Shown: positions 19,087-29,589, numbered from the stretch's first letter. The stretch is 29,682 bases of DNA from Silene noctiflora (GCA_009801015.1 VHZZ01001764.1:87444-117125); one strand, 5' to 3'. Notes: generated by a model from the sequence alone, not told the origin. Numbers and translations are program-made.

Positions 19087-19262
19087 TGCGACGCCGTGAA
19101 AACTTGTAACAGGTTAAATCTTACTCACATGGGTAGATAAGACAAAAATAGAGCGTATAAGGAGTAACAAATCATTTCTCTTTATCTACCTATGTGTGTT
19201 TTATTTGATCCGTCACAAGCTTGTAACAGTTACTGAAAAATTGTGAATAATTTTAGGATAAT
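19087..19262. mobile_element. GACGGATA-family hairpin MITE, copy D
   Basis: The left arm (ACTTGTAACAGGTTAAATC, TTACTCACATGGGTAGATAAGA) pairs with the right arm (TCTTTATCTACCTATGTGTG, TTTTATTTGATCCGTCACAAGC, TTGTAAC). The CCGTCACAAGCTTGTAAC word is shared with copy F at 21406-21423. The terminal GACGGATA hairpin is eroded here. Confidence 0.6.
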
Positions 19263-20820
19263 TATACGCCTTACATAATCTTATTTTCGATCATGGATAA
19301 CAAAAAAAATGTTTATACAAAAGTCAACCAGAACCCATTTGCGCGACAAAGTTAAGTATTATAGATTTTAGTGCGTAACTCATTAAAATTCTTAATATTT
19401 TTCATTTAATTTTAGTATTTGAATTTAGTAATTCAATTTTTCGATCGAAATTAATTTAAATAACTACAACTTCATTTACAAAAGCAAAACTTAATTAGTT
19501 TATCGCAAATAATAAAATTTTATCCCATCTACTAGTATTAACCCGTTTTACATTTCTTGGTTAATTACTTACTACCCATCATATAAAATTACGGCGGAGT
19601 AGTTAATTACTTTCCCTTTTACAAAAAGAAAAAGAAAAAGAAAATACACTTTTATTTTTAATTTTTAACTGGGACCGTATACGAAATTAACACAAACAGG
19701 CCTATCACGTGACATGTTTATTTGGGAATTCCAAGGCAAAATCCACGGCTCAAAAATTGACACGTCATATAAAAAATCTAAGGGGTTAAAAAAGCAGAAA
19801 TATTTTGATTTTGATACTTTTGACCGTACAGAAAACTATTTAGGTGTTCCATGCTTGGTCACGTGACCTACCCCTGACATAATTCAGTACTGTACTTTGT
19901 AGTTTCACATTCATGCACCATCATCCAACCACTCCGTTATATTTGTATTTTGTAATTTGGTTTTTTATTGGTCTTTGCTTGACCAAATTTGACTAATTAT
20001 TTTAATTTATCTTAAGAGAAAAAAAAGTTGGAAAGTAAAAATCTTAGGTCTCTTATAAATTAGTTATGGAGTTATAGCGTATATGAATTTACGTTCGTCA
20101 GTATGTGTATAACAAAAATTCTGATTTAAAACGGGAATATATATATTAATCTTAAACTTAAAACGGGTCAAGTATAATAGATGCGACAAAAAAAAAAAAA
20201 AAGAGGAATTAACATAAGTTTGTCCTATATGTAAGTGGGATTTATTTGATCGATTTCTTCTTAAAAATGATATTTTCGTCTTAAAAGAAATTAACCGAAT
20301 AATCTTACATAAGACTTTTTCTTCCTTATACATGATGTATATGTGCGTTGAGACAAATCCTTTGGAAGAAAAATCAATAAGAGTCATTCAGAAATCACTT
20401 GATCGAAAAAAAAAAAAAAATGTCTGCACCAATATCTAACTATCTACTTCATTTGTCTAGCTCAATAAATATTAAATATCCTCCAAAAAGGAAGAAGATT
20501 ACAATTTACCATGACATAAAAGTCTTCTATATATTTTATTCGAGTAATTAAATTAATTACGATAAATTATTATAATAGAGCTTTACCTAGTACTTTGTAT
20601 CTTTTTTAGTACAGTCAATCAGATATAGTTGAGACAACTATAATGTCACAAATTATTATTTAAAATGGGCACTATCAATCTTTAGGTTAATCCGAATCAA
20701 ATATTCTCATTCTAAGTTTAAAACAAATAACGTGGTTAGCTATTACTGCAATTAGATGGTCTATACGAAAATACAATTATACACTACCTACATGCATGTC
20801 TCCAATTTTAAGCAACTTGT
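19263..20820. other. AT-rich spacer of about 1.5 kb
   Basis: No gene recognised. It contains an A/G-rich tract (about 19621-19643), two ACGTGAC words (about 19708 and 19861) that by themselves prove nothing, and A-rich runs at about 20187 and 20407. A 107-codon minus-strand ORF at 20064-20387 is AT-rich with no motif. Confidence 0.45.
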
Positions 20821-20821
20821 C

Positions 20822-21000
20822 TCTTTAAAACACGCACTATCCGTCACAAGCTGAAAATGGATAGTGCTCCTTTCACAACATTACAAGTAGGACGGCAACT
20901 AGGGGTGCTTCATTTAATTTCCACATGATTTATCACTTGTATATTATGAGAAATATACTATCCGTCTTTAACTTGTAACGGATGATATCCGTCTTCTATA
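20822..21000. mobile_element. GACGGATA-family hairpin MITE, copy E
   Basis: The left part has GCACTATCCGTCACAAGCTG and AAAATGGATAGTGC, a local hairpin. The right part has ATACTATCCGTCTTTAACTTG and TAACGGATGATATCCGTC. CCACATGATTTATCACTTG in the middle corresponds to the CAAGTGGG segment of other copies. Confidence 0.6.
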
Positions 21001-21004
21001 TGAG

Positions 21005-21390
21005 AATTTATTAATTTTAAGTGGGTCCACAGATTTTGTAAGTTGCAAAATGGTGGGGTGATAAAGTTAGGAATAAGGCAAGTGTGTTGAGGAAAATAAT
21101 AAAGTGGAGACTACCGGGTGTGTTGGCGGGCGGGAAAATTCCCGCCAAAATGAGTGACGTGGAGTAACTGGTCCCTATTTTTTGGCGCCAAGGAAGGACG
21201 AGACTAACGAACCGCAGTGTATTCAGGTAAAGCCCAGCAGTCAGACGAACAATATTTTGACACGTTTTATGCTGCAGTTATTTCTAGGTGTTATACAGCT
21301 ATTCGATATTCATAGGGGCCATTTTACAAGTTTCCTCCCAAACATACTAAATTACACAAAATTAGTAATCTTTTGTTTATACAAATTCAT
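21005..21390. other. Spacer with a GGCGGGAA inverted repeat
   Basis: The stretch lies between hairpin MITE copies E and F. At 21129-21146 an 8-bp inverted repeat (GGCGGGAA / TTCCCGCC, 2-base gap) matches twice the plant E2F core TTCCCGCC. About 35 bases on is TTTTGGCGCCAAGG (21179-21192), also E2F-like. A following open stretch ends in CAG|GTAAAG (21226-21227). No ATG-initiated coding exon can be supported. Confidence 0.35.
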
Positions 21391-21392
21391 TT

Positions 21393-21553
21393 GGGACGGA
21401 TAATATCCGTCACAAGCTTGTAACGGGTCAAATAAAACCCACATAAGTACATAAAGATAAGATATTTGTATCTTCCTAAGTACTTTATGTTTGTTTTATC
21501 TACTCAAGTGGGCCACAAGCTTATGACGGATATATCCGTTACAAGAGAGAGTT
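21393..21553. mobile_element. GACGGATA-family hairpin MITE, copy F (best preserved)
   Basis: The left end is the palindrome GACGGATAATATCCGTC (21395-21411), followed by ACAAGCTTGTAACGGGTC and AAATAAAACCCACATAAG. The right end is the inverted counterpart CAAGTGGGCCACAAGC, TTATGACGGATATATCCG, TTACAAG. Length is about 160 bases, with an AT-rich loop containing another pair (AAGTACATAAAG / TAAGTACTTTATG). Confidence 0.7.
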
Positions 21554-21940
21554 ATTGCTTTGTTTATTCGCTAATAGTTCTCTTGGACGACGGTATTTTA
21601 CTTGCTTTTTCCTGTTATTAAAAATTGATTATTTTTAGTCAATAATATCGGGTTTTTGTAGTAATTTACAGTATGTTTTTTGAAAAATTACTTCTTCTAT
21701 ATCACTTTTGTTATTCCATTTTTTTCTAAAATTTATCCATTAGTTATCCAATTTCTAAATTTAATAAATATGTTCATTTGGTTTTGTAAGGGGGAAAGTA
21801 TGCTATAATTACCGTCTCTTATGTATTTATGATGTTACATTTTGACAATAGTAATGTACACCCTTTGTGCCTATCAGTTGATATCATTTGTTTTTTGGGC
21901 CAAAGAAAATGATTCTTTTTCATTGAACAATAACAAAACT
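21554..21940. other. AT-rich spacer
   Basis: No gene recognised. Confidence 0.4.
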
Positions 21941-21944
21941 GTTA

Positions 21945-22305
21945 ATAACCTGACTCGATAATGACTCAACCCAACCAACACTAAACCCAAATCCGACCTG
22001 ACAACAACCTGAACCTGATCCGAACCAAGTTATGATTCAACCCGACTAACCTGGCCAATTAGTGACCCGAATCATACCTGAATTGTCCTGGCAAATTCCG
22101 AATGACCTGATCAGAATAACCCGACCCGTACCCGATTCGACACCACGAATTCACGACCCGAACTCGAACTAACCCAACCCAATATAACACACCCTGAATG
22201 TTTATCGTGCACACTGATTATTATCCATAAATAAGTTGATAATAGCTGACACGAAAATTACCCGAACCTAAGATGACCAACCCGACCCGACCTAAACCCA
22301 AAGTA
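21945..22305 (+). repeat. GACCCGA-type dispersed repeat, longest copy
   Basis: About 360 bases of degenerate CCCGACC, CCTGATCCGAACC, GACCCGAAC and AACCCGACCCG words. The block CCCAATATAACACACCCTG with AATGTTTATCGT is shared with the minus-oriented copy at 13610-13803. TCCTGGCAAATTCCG at about 22087 echoes the AGACCTGGCAAA start seen at about 225. Confidence 0.6.
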
Positions 22306-23168
22306 CTCCATATATTTTAAGGCATTAATCTCAATTTTTATCTATTTGCCTTTAACATTTATTTATATAATTTGTTCATTTAATTCCCTATTCCATCTCA
22401 AATCTAAGTCAATATTTTTCACATTAAAATTTCATTGAATTCAAACTAATTCCGAGAACTCAACAAAACGACCAACCACGGGCATGTCGATTGGGTAGTA
22501 GAGGAGACATGAAGTTACAATGAACCCGTAGTAGGTTATGGAGATGTGCGACTTTTCCAAAGACAACATTTGTCTTTGACTTTTAATGTTGTTTGATTGT
22601 TCATTTAGAAGTGATTAGTGATACTTTAGAAATTTCTTTCTAAAACAAATCTAAAAACAGTACTTAAGAAATTAACTGATGTAACAGTAATTGTGGGACA
22701 GGTTTACAGCTGTTTACTTTCTTACCTACTGTTTAATTTGTACGGAGAATTTATAGTGAAAAAAAAAAGTCAATAGATCTATGTTTTGTGGGAGTGGTGA
22801 AGATCTTTCATTCTTTGGGTCTAGTACTACTCTTCTGAATTGATTGACACACCTTTTGTGATTGTATTCTGTCTTGTTTCAAATTATTTTGCAAATTTCT
22901 TACGCCAAGTGTTATTTGGAATCTATGTTAATCCGATACTTCACTTAGCTGTTATATTGAGTGTCTGATATGTATTGTCCTTGATGCAATACGGCATTTC
23001 GATACTTTATTTTAAACTTAATAATTGAAAATTTCGAACAAAATAGCCGCGTCCGATAATCCGACACTGTGTCGTATCTGATACTTGGAAACGAGTCGGA
23101 GTAATAGATCACAACTAATGGAGTTGTCCTGTCACTTGAATAAGAACTTAAAGTATATTTGATAGACA
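22306..23168. other. AT-rich spacer
   Basis: No gene recognised. The stretch 22345-22420 (TGCCTTTAACATTTATTTATA, TTTGTTCATTTAATTCCC) resembles a Stowaway interior but ends cannot be set. Confidence 0.4.
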
Positions 23169-24514
23169 TGTCAATCGGAACGGATAATACATCGGATTTC
23201 TGGTCTCAGGTTACTCGGCCGAGTACGGGGTACTCGACCGAGTAGGTAGTGTGGTGGTTTTTGTCAGACTTCTGTTTTGTGAGCACTCGATCAATCATGG
23301 GGGCACTTAATCGAGTGTGATGTACTCGACCGAGTGACCGGTTCAGTTACGTTATTTTTCGCATTTTTAATTAAGATAATTAGAGAAGTATAAAAGGGCG
23401 TGTTAAGCATTTCTAAAACAGTTCCTGATCATTTTCTCAAAACCCAAACTATGTACATAGTTTCTCCAATTATCCTAATCATTTTCAAAGCTAGGGTTGA
23501 TCGATCGTGAGTCTTTACATCTCGTTTTCCGTGTCGTTTTCGTTGGTAAGTCTTTAGCATTTCTCTTAGTCAATTTATGGTTGTCATTAGGGGTTTTGAC
23601 AAACCATGATTTGGGTGTTTTGGGGGTTTAGAGGGTTGGTCATCGTATGTGTTGTTGATTGTTGATTATCATATTGTAGGTGACGATGTGTTACGCGTTG
23701 TGCGTTTGTATTATCAGTTGCGGTATAACGCGTTGCGAAAAGGTAGGGTTTCCATACTCAGTTGGTTGTATAATTGATTATAAGATGTGATTGTGATTGA
23801 TGGATTGGCATTGTTATCAATGTGATCGTGATTATGCTGTTGATTGGTTACTGTTGTGGGACCATGTTTGGGAGATGGTTTCAACCCCATGTTCGCCTCT
23901 TGTGGATCCCGTCACAAGGGAGATGTGCACATTAATGAGCTGAGTTCGCTCGTTACGATGAGCGGGGCTTAGGTGGTACGACTGCGGTCCCCACTGGCGG
24001 CAAGGGTTAGTTGTTGCGATGAGAAACCTAACAGGGCTACACACCTTGGAGTGTAGTCGGTTACTGATTACTTTTGGAGTTTGGAGGACGGTTACTACAG
24101 TTGGATTGGGTTGTGTATTGGTTTGTGTATATGTGATTTCGCATATTGGTTATGGAGTTGACTCACCCCGTTTTATGTTTTCAAAATTGCGGTGATACAT
24201 TTAGAGTCAGCAGTTGGCTTAGTAGGTGATGATCATTGATGTAGCTTGCGGGGATTGGACATGCTGAATCACACCAGTTGTAGTTTAGCTTACGCAGAGA
24301 TAGATGTTTTGTCACTTTATCGTTTGTTATCACCTTTTAGGTTTTGAGACATGTAACCTTTGAGTTTGTAGTTTTCCCTTCATTAAAGTTACTTACTTAA
24401 ACTTGTTTCATTATGATTACTGTGATGCGTACTACCTCGAAAAATCGAGATGGTAGCACCATTATACATTGGGGTAGTCTTTGTCAAGGTAACTTGGTGT
24501 ATGAGGGTGTTACA
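23169..24514 (+). repeat. Probable Ty3/gypsy-type solo LTR (fossil)
   Basis: A 1.35-kb block of distinct base composition starts TGTCAATCGG and ends GGGTGTTACA, TG...CA ends with the TGTTACA terminus common in plant gypsy LTRs. It contains a TATA motif (TATAAAAGG, 23389) with transcribed-leader-like sequence after it, no protein-coding domain, and no internal region on either side. I read it as a solo or isolated LTR. The left boundary is weak and the flanking 5-mers do not match, so it may be incomplete. Old and without coding capacity. Confidence 0.55.
23212..23336. repeat. Array of TACTCGACCGAGTA-type palindromes
   Basis: TACTCGGCCGAGTA (23212-23225, a perfect 14-bp palindrome), TACTCGACCGAGTA (23231-23244), CACTCGATCAATCAT (23284), CACTTAATCGAGTG (23304-23317) and TACTCGACCGAGTG (23323-23336) lie within 125 bases, upstream of the TATA motif at 23389. 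Confidence 0.85.
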
Positions 24515-25110
24515 TATAGATTACGATAAATCAATATGCATGATATAAAGGTTTGTAAGAATTCGGTTTGATCAACTCAGGAAGACTTAGTTCACGTTCG
24601 AGTTATTTTCATGACTGTTGTTATAGAGTCAGTAAGAGATAATTGATAGTGTGCAACAATAAACATTGAGGTCCGAACACAACATGTAGAGTGAATTTAG
24701 GTGCTACGGATCAAACTCGAATCCTTAGATTTATTGTATATGGTGAATTTAAGGGGCCTAATATCTGCATCTGTTCCTTATCGCCATAGATAAAATTTTA
24801 CATTTTTTAGTTAAAATTTTGAACTCTTTTTAATATATCTTATTCAATTAGTAATTTGTCTCATAAAAAGTTTGGCCGAGTTCTTAGATTAGCGAATAAA
24901 TTAAATGTGAAAAGAATTAATCGTTTAAATTGCTTTCAGTTCTCTAATGGTGTAATTGCTCGCTAGCATGAAGGTAGTCGGTAAATAATCTCCATTCCAA
25001 TAATTTGTTCATTTTTGATTAAAATTATTTAACAAAGAAAAAAATTAAACAAATCAAATTCGCTTATACGACGGTTTGTACATATAGAGACCAATATTTT
25101 TATGTTATAG
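24515..25110. other. AT-rich spacer
   Basis: No gene recognised. Confidence 0.4.
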
Positions 25111-25123
25111 TATTATGAAATGC

Positions 25124-25150
25124 AAAAAAAAAAAAAAAAAAAAAAAAAAA
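25124..25150. repeat. Poly(A) tract
   Basis: About 27 consecutive A. It could be the tail of a retroposed sequence on its left or a simple expansion. No SINE or LINE body is recognisable next to it. Confidence 0.8.
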
Positions 25151-25451
25151 GGAGACCTAATTGTATTATTGAACTATATTTTTTTTTACAAGAAATTAAA
25201 CGCGGTAGGTTAAAATTGTAGCTAATTCCATGGGTTGCTGTTGTAAACTTTCCTTATCCAACATGGGTTCTAAATTGGGCCGTATACCAACTCACATTTC
25301 GACATGGGCTTGGTTGGTTAACCCTGGATTGTTTTACCAAAGTATGGGCCGTTCATGGGTTGGGCCACACTAACATAAAATTGGAGTTATATTTAGAATC
25401 CATCATGTTTTTGATGTCTTTTATTTACCTTACTTACATATCCCTCATAGC

Positions 25452-25572
25452 TGAGGTAAAATAAACTGAATTGAATTTAACGAAGCTAAATTGAATTGAA
25501 GAAAAATAAGAGTTAATTTGTGAATAGGTGAATTGAACTAAATTAAATAGAGCTGAAAAAAAAAAAAAAACG
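25452..25572. repeat. TTCAGTTTAG-type degenerate repeat, copy 3 (inverted)
   Basis: Words AAACTGAATTGAATTTAACG, GCTAAATTGAATTGAAG and GAATTGAACTAAATTAAATAG, then an A-run, are the complement of the repeat at 9225-9405 and parallel to 10928-11085. Confidence 0.5.
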
Positions 25573-25749
25573 TAAGTAGGTTTGGTATAAAATGATTTTA
25601 AAATAAATTGGAAAATCATTTACTAAAGATAATGATCCCAATTTTGTAAAAAGTCGGCAGTAGACAAACTTAATTTGATTCACTTACTTGATTAAAATAA
25701 TACTTCGTAGAAAGTTAGCGGATTCATACACCTTCAAACACTTATTAAG

Positions 25750-25945
25750 GGCTTGCTTGGATTGAGGTAAATAAGGGGGAAATAAATAGGGGAGTGATAT
25801 GTAATGTGCATTTTCCATGTTTGGAATGAGAGTAATTATTCACCTTCCGTATCTTTTACCCTCATAAAGGGGTAATACATTACCCACCCATCTACCCACC
25901 CCCCCTAGTAATGATTGTGAAAGTAAAACATCTCCTTAATATTCA
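25750..25945. mobile_element. Possible truncated MITE with GGGCTTGCTTGGATTGAGG end
   Basis: The start GGGCTTGCTTGGATTGAGG resembles termini of plant hAT- or Mutator-like MITEs. Purine-rich GGGGGAAATAAATAGGGG on the left is answered by pyrimidine-rich ACCCACCCATCTACCCACCC on the right. The matching inverted end is not found. Confidence 0.3.
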
Positions 25946-26030
25946 CTAGTTTTACCCCGTGCAAAATTGCACGAGTTTGGTTAATAATTATTATTATTAT
26001 TATTATTATTGTTATTATCAGTCTGCTAGA
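25946..26030 (-). mobile_element. Helitron 3' end (minus strand)
   Basis: On the minus strand the hairpin CGTGCAA-TT-TTGCACG (plus 25958-25973) is followed, after GGGTAAAA, by CTAG then T. That is the hairpin plus CTRR terminus typical of Helitrons, inserted 5' of T. The body should extend to the right. An (ATT)n microsatellite lies inside at 25981-26018. The 5' end (TC...) was not found. Confidence 0.5.
25983..26012. repeat. (ATT)n microsatellite
   Basis: A run of about ten ATT/TTA units, interrupted once near its right end. Confidence 0.85.
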
Positions 26031-26249
26031 GAGCCAGCCACCTATGATAAATAATTAAAAAATTCCGTCAATGAATTTACGCACGTTAATGATTCGTAGG
26101 TTTGGTTCATGCATCCGACATTATCACTGATCAACATACTTATAAGAAAATGAAATTACGATAAGTTTCAAGTTGGTACGCAAACTATTGTACTACATAT
26201 TTGCATAACTAGGGTTATTGTCCATTCAATAACTATCAATTATTGTCGA

Positions 26250-26452
26250 GTCCTCTGTTCCGGTCGTTTGTTTAACTTTAATTTTTGCACAAAAATCAAA
26301 GAAAAAGAAAACAATCATTTATTTTATTACAAGTTGACCAAATTGGATGTGGAGGATCAAATTTTTCATTAAAATCATTATGAAAATAAAATGATAAACA
26401 TCTGACTAGGACACCCAAAATGTAATAGGTGAACAAATGATCGGAATAGAAA
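26250..26452. mobile_element. Stowaway-like MITE, about 200 bp
   Basis: The left arm GTCCTCTGTTCCGGTCGTTT, then GTTTAACTTTAA, and the complement of the right arm, TTCTATTCCGATCATTTGTTC, then ACC, are inverted relatives resembling the CTCCCTCCGTTCC Stowaway terminus. No coding capacity. The TA duplication is not clear. Confidence 0.5.
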
Positions 26453-27235
26453 AACTACTAACTTTTATCAATAAACTTTATAGAAACTTCGTCATTACAA
26501 AACTAACGATGGTTATAGGGTGATTAAAGGGAATCACAAGATAAATCAATACTCGACTATTTCAAACCAAGATTCGAGAATGCAATCAAAACAATAATGT
26601 TTTCGAATGGAATCATAATAAACGTTTTGGTTAGGACTCAATAACATTGAAGTAGATATTATTATATTACAAAAGTAGATACGAAGATACCGAATCCATA
26701 AACCACACAAAATGGTCATTATTATTATGGAATCGCCACATTATTTGGTTGGTGGTTTGGAGAATAACAAGTCTTGACAATGAAACATTGCACCATACTT
26801 TACCATTTTCAATTAACTCCCAATTTATTCCGATGCCCCCGGAATTAGATAGCCTACTCCTAAGAGGGACCATACCTTAGGCTTCTCAATTCTCTTATTT
26901 TTAAACGGGTCATATTCGTCATAAACAATAACATAGGATTTTGATTTTATTTCGTAGTCAAATGTGACCACAATGATCCTGCTATTGTTTATAGCTTAGC
27001 TGTAAAGTCGACTCAAAATCCCGACGAAAATGATCAGTTTTAAGCGAGACTTACCTCAGAGGAATACATGTGTATTTATAGTTTATTATTTACTGAAATA
27101 TTCTGATATATTCGTAGGAAGCACGTAAGTTTCAATATTATAGTTGTGAACGAATTTTAATTAGCATTATGCTTGATTTATTCACAAAGTTAAAATACAA
27201 TACGACGATCAAGGAAGTATTAGATATGTCCAATT
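26453..27235. other. AT-rich spacer
   Basis: No gene recognised. A 68-codon minus-strand ORF at 26667-26873 shows no motif. Confidence 0.4.
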
Positions 27236-27239
27236 AATG

Positions 27240-27490
27240 GGAATTTAGGTCATGTCGGTCGGATTAGAACATCTTGGGTTATAGACTTCACATCCTCGTC
27301 ATGTTTGATGACAATAAGTAATCGAGTTGGGTATTGGTTGGGTTAATGCGATGAGTCAAGTCATATAAGGATTTAGGTTTTGATATGTCAATATTAAGTT
27401 TGGGTTTATGTCTTATCATCGAGTCATTCAGGTCATTATATGTTGGGTGACGAGATGAGATAAGTTCAGATTAGGTCATTAATCGATAAT
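27240..27490 (-). repeat. GACCCGA-type dispersed repeat, diverged minus copy
   Basis: The words GTCGGTCGGATTAG, GAGTTGGGTATTGGTTGGGTT, GAGTCATTCAGGTCA and GGTCATTAATC are the complement of the CCGACC, AACCCAACC and TGACCTGA vocabulary at 21945-22305. Very degenerate. Confidence 0.4.
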
Positions 27491-28270
27491 TTCAAAACTT
27501 ATTTATCTTAATTTTATTCTAGATTAATACTTTTGTTGTTAAAGACAATTTTTAGATGTATTTACCTAGTTATAATTTTAAATAATTAAAACGAATGTCA
27601 ACTTTGTATTAATTGGACCATTATTTTGTTAATTTGTTATTGTATTATATGTCGGCTCAATCACTATCGGGTGATGAATTATCTCATGTGGGTATCATAT
27701 TTTAACCTCGAATTAGGTAAGACAAGTTTTGTCACTTTTGATTTATTGAATTTCCAGATTTTATTGGGTCATCTCAGCTTTCGACACTACATTCACCTAC
27801 AAAAAAAAAAAAAAAAAACATTCTTATTACATCTAATTCAATTACCAATGTGTATTTTATTATTTAAGTAAGATTAATTTTGATGTCTAAATGATAAATA
27901 AATAAATAAAAAAGAATTTTGTCAATAAACATAAATCAATACAATTATTATAAGATAAGAGAGAAAATTCGATTCTTGAATTGTGACATATAAATGCATC
28001 AATTATTTACATACATATCGCTTTAGATTTGCCATAAATCAATGCTATAGAATCATCTAAAATGTCAAACACGTATGTATATAAGAATAGTATTGATATT
28101 GATTTTGGTCCATTTTTAAAGTCATAAACCTCACGAAAGAAGCATCCCATCTATTTGTCACAACAAGTATATGAATATTCCACCTAATTCCTCTAATCTT
28201 CTAATCTTCCCGTCAAACCTAATGTTCTACCAAAACCTACAAAACCGACCTTACCGTTTAAAATAAATCG
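27491..28270. other. AT-rich spacer
   Basis: No gene recognised. An A-run (about 27801-27818) lies in an otherwise featureless stretch. Confidence 0.4.
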
Positions 28271-28275
28271 CTAGT

Positions 28276-28445
28276 CTTCCTTATGACGGAATTATCCGTC
28301 TTAATATTAAAACAGCTTAAATATCATTTCATTAAATATATAAAACAAATATTTTGTTTTTCGTTCTACTTTTATCTTGTCCATATTATTTAACATGTAT
28401 ATTAAACTTAAGACGGATACACATCCGTTTTAAATAAGAGTAAGA
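28276..28445. mobile_element. GACGGATA-family hairpin MITE, copy G
   Basis: The left end CTTATGACGGAATTATCCGTCTTAA and the right end TTAAGACGGATACACATCCG with TTTTAAATAAG are inverted relatives, each with its own GACGGA...TCCGTC hairpin. The interior is AT-rich. Length is about 170 bases. Confidence 0.6.
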
Positions 28446-29189
28446 ATTTAAAACAAAAGGTCGCACCGTACTATTTGGAAAACTTAAATTGGAAATTTGC
28501 AGTAGTCCGTAAATTACAAGGACATTGATTATTGACCCAACACAACAAGTGATTAGTATAGTAGTTAGATATGCTCAAGTGCTCAACTACTCCTTTGTTT
28601 ATGGGTTAAAATAAAGACAATTATATTTTTTAAGAGATTTATATCTATTTTTAAAACGGATAATGATAGGGCGCCACCGAGTTATTTTGTATGCACCAAA
28701 AATAAACAAGAGTTTGTTATTTTGTATGCATACTGGTTTTTGCACAAATAGGACTATATATTCAAATGTATATATGAGGATTGTACATTCAATACAAATC
28801 TAATTTAGCTTATATGCAATTTTTTTGAGCTTTTAAAAATTTTGATTTACATTTTAACTTTTTAGGTGTTAAAATTAAAATTTTATTGAGTTTATATTTA
28901 TTATTTTTGAGTTTCAATATAATATTTTGAGTTATTATTTTTTTTTTAATAGGCTCTAAAATTCTTTTCAATAAAGCTCGTAAAATGTATATATTCAAAT
29001 CATTAGCTATAAAGCCTCAAATCTATACTACCAGATGTATACAACTGGTTGTATAGTTCATTAATTGTGGTTTACTGGTTTTTGTCTCATCCAACTATGT
29101 CTGATCTATTTATTTGACTTGTTATCTTATTTAAGGCGGATATATCCACTGACCACTTTAAACAAAAAGCTCTTTAAATAAAGAAATAA
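28446..29189. other. AT-rich spacer
   Basis: No gene recognised. GAGTTATTTTGTATGCA and GTTATTTTGTATGCATAC (about 28679 and 28716) form a short direct repeat. Confidence 0.4.
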
Positions 29190-29544
29190 TCCCCTATATA
29201 TATACTAAGAGCTTAACACATCTCTAAATTTTTCCGCTTAAATTTCCCGCCTAAGTGATATTTACTTCACAATATTTATTTCCTAATTAATTAGTCTTCA
29301 CTATCTATATTTACTACTGAACAATATTTATCCTCTAATAAATTTTGTAACATAAATCATGGTTTAACATCTATCATTATTTAACTTTTACATAAATAAG
29401 GCTAATAAAATATTTCATTGGGATCATATATGCAAATTTTTTACTCTTTTCAAAATGGAGATAAACTGCATTAATTTAATTAATTATCAAATTTCCTAAT
29501 TTTTGTATTTAAAATACCGTGCATTTGCACGGGATCTACACTAA
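29190..29544 (+). mobile_element. Small non-autonomous Helitron, 355 bp
   Basis: It starts TCCCCTATATATATACTAAG directly after an A and ends CTAA directly before a T, as Helitrons do when they insert between A and T. Eight bases upstream of CTAA is the hairpin CCGTGC-ATTT-GCACGG (29517-29532). The interior is AT-rich with TTTCCCGCC near the left end. No RepHel gene. No terminal inverted repeats or target duplications are expected. Confidence 0.65.
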
Positions 29545-29589
29545 TTTTTAAATAATCGTCTTCATTTTTAAATTGGCGTATGTTCGGAA

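Noticed and set aside
19700-19870. Two CACGTGAC/TCACGTGACC words as functional G-box promoter elements
   Set aside because: No gene lies nearby in a suitable position. Isolated hexamers in AT-rich spacer are not evidence of a promoter.
20064-20387. 107-codon minus-strand ORF
   Set aside because: Lys/Phe/Ile-rich translation of AT-rich spacer without any motif. It does not look like a gene.
21182-21403. 73-codon ORF following the E2F-like sites
   Set aside because: It begins with TTG, not ATG, and runs into a hairpin MITE. At most a few codons before the CAG|GTAAAG site could be a captured exon, which I cannot support.
23832-24044. 70-codon minus-strand ORF inside the LTR fossil
   Set aside because: LTRs of this kind do not encode proteins on this strand, and no motif is visible.
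28810-28998. 62-codon minus-strand ORF rich in Lys, Ile and Leu
   Set aside because: Translation of extremely AT-rich spacer; no motif.
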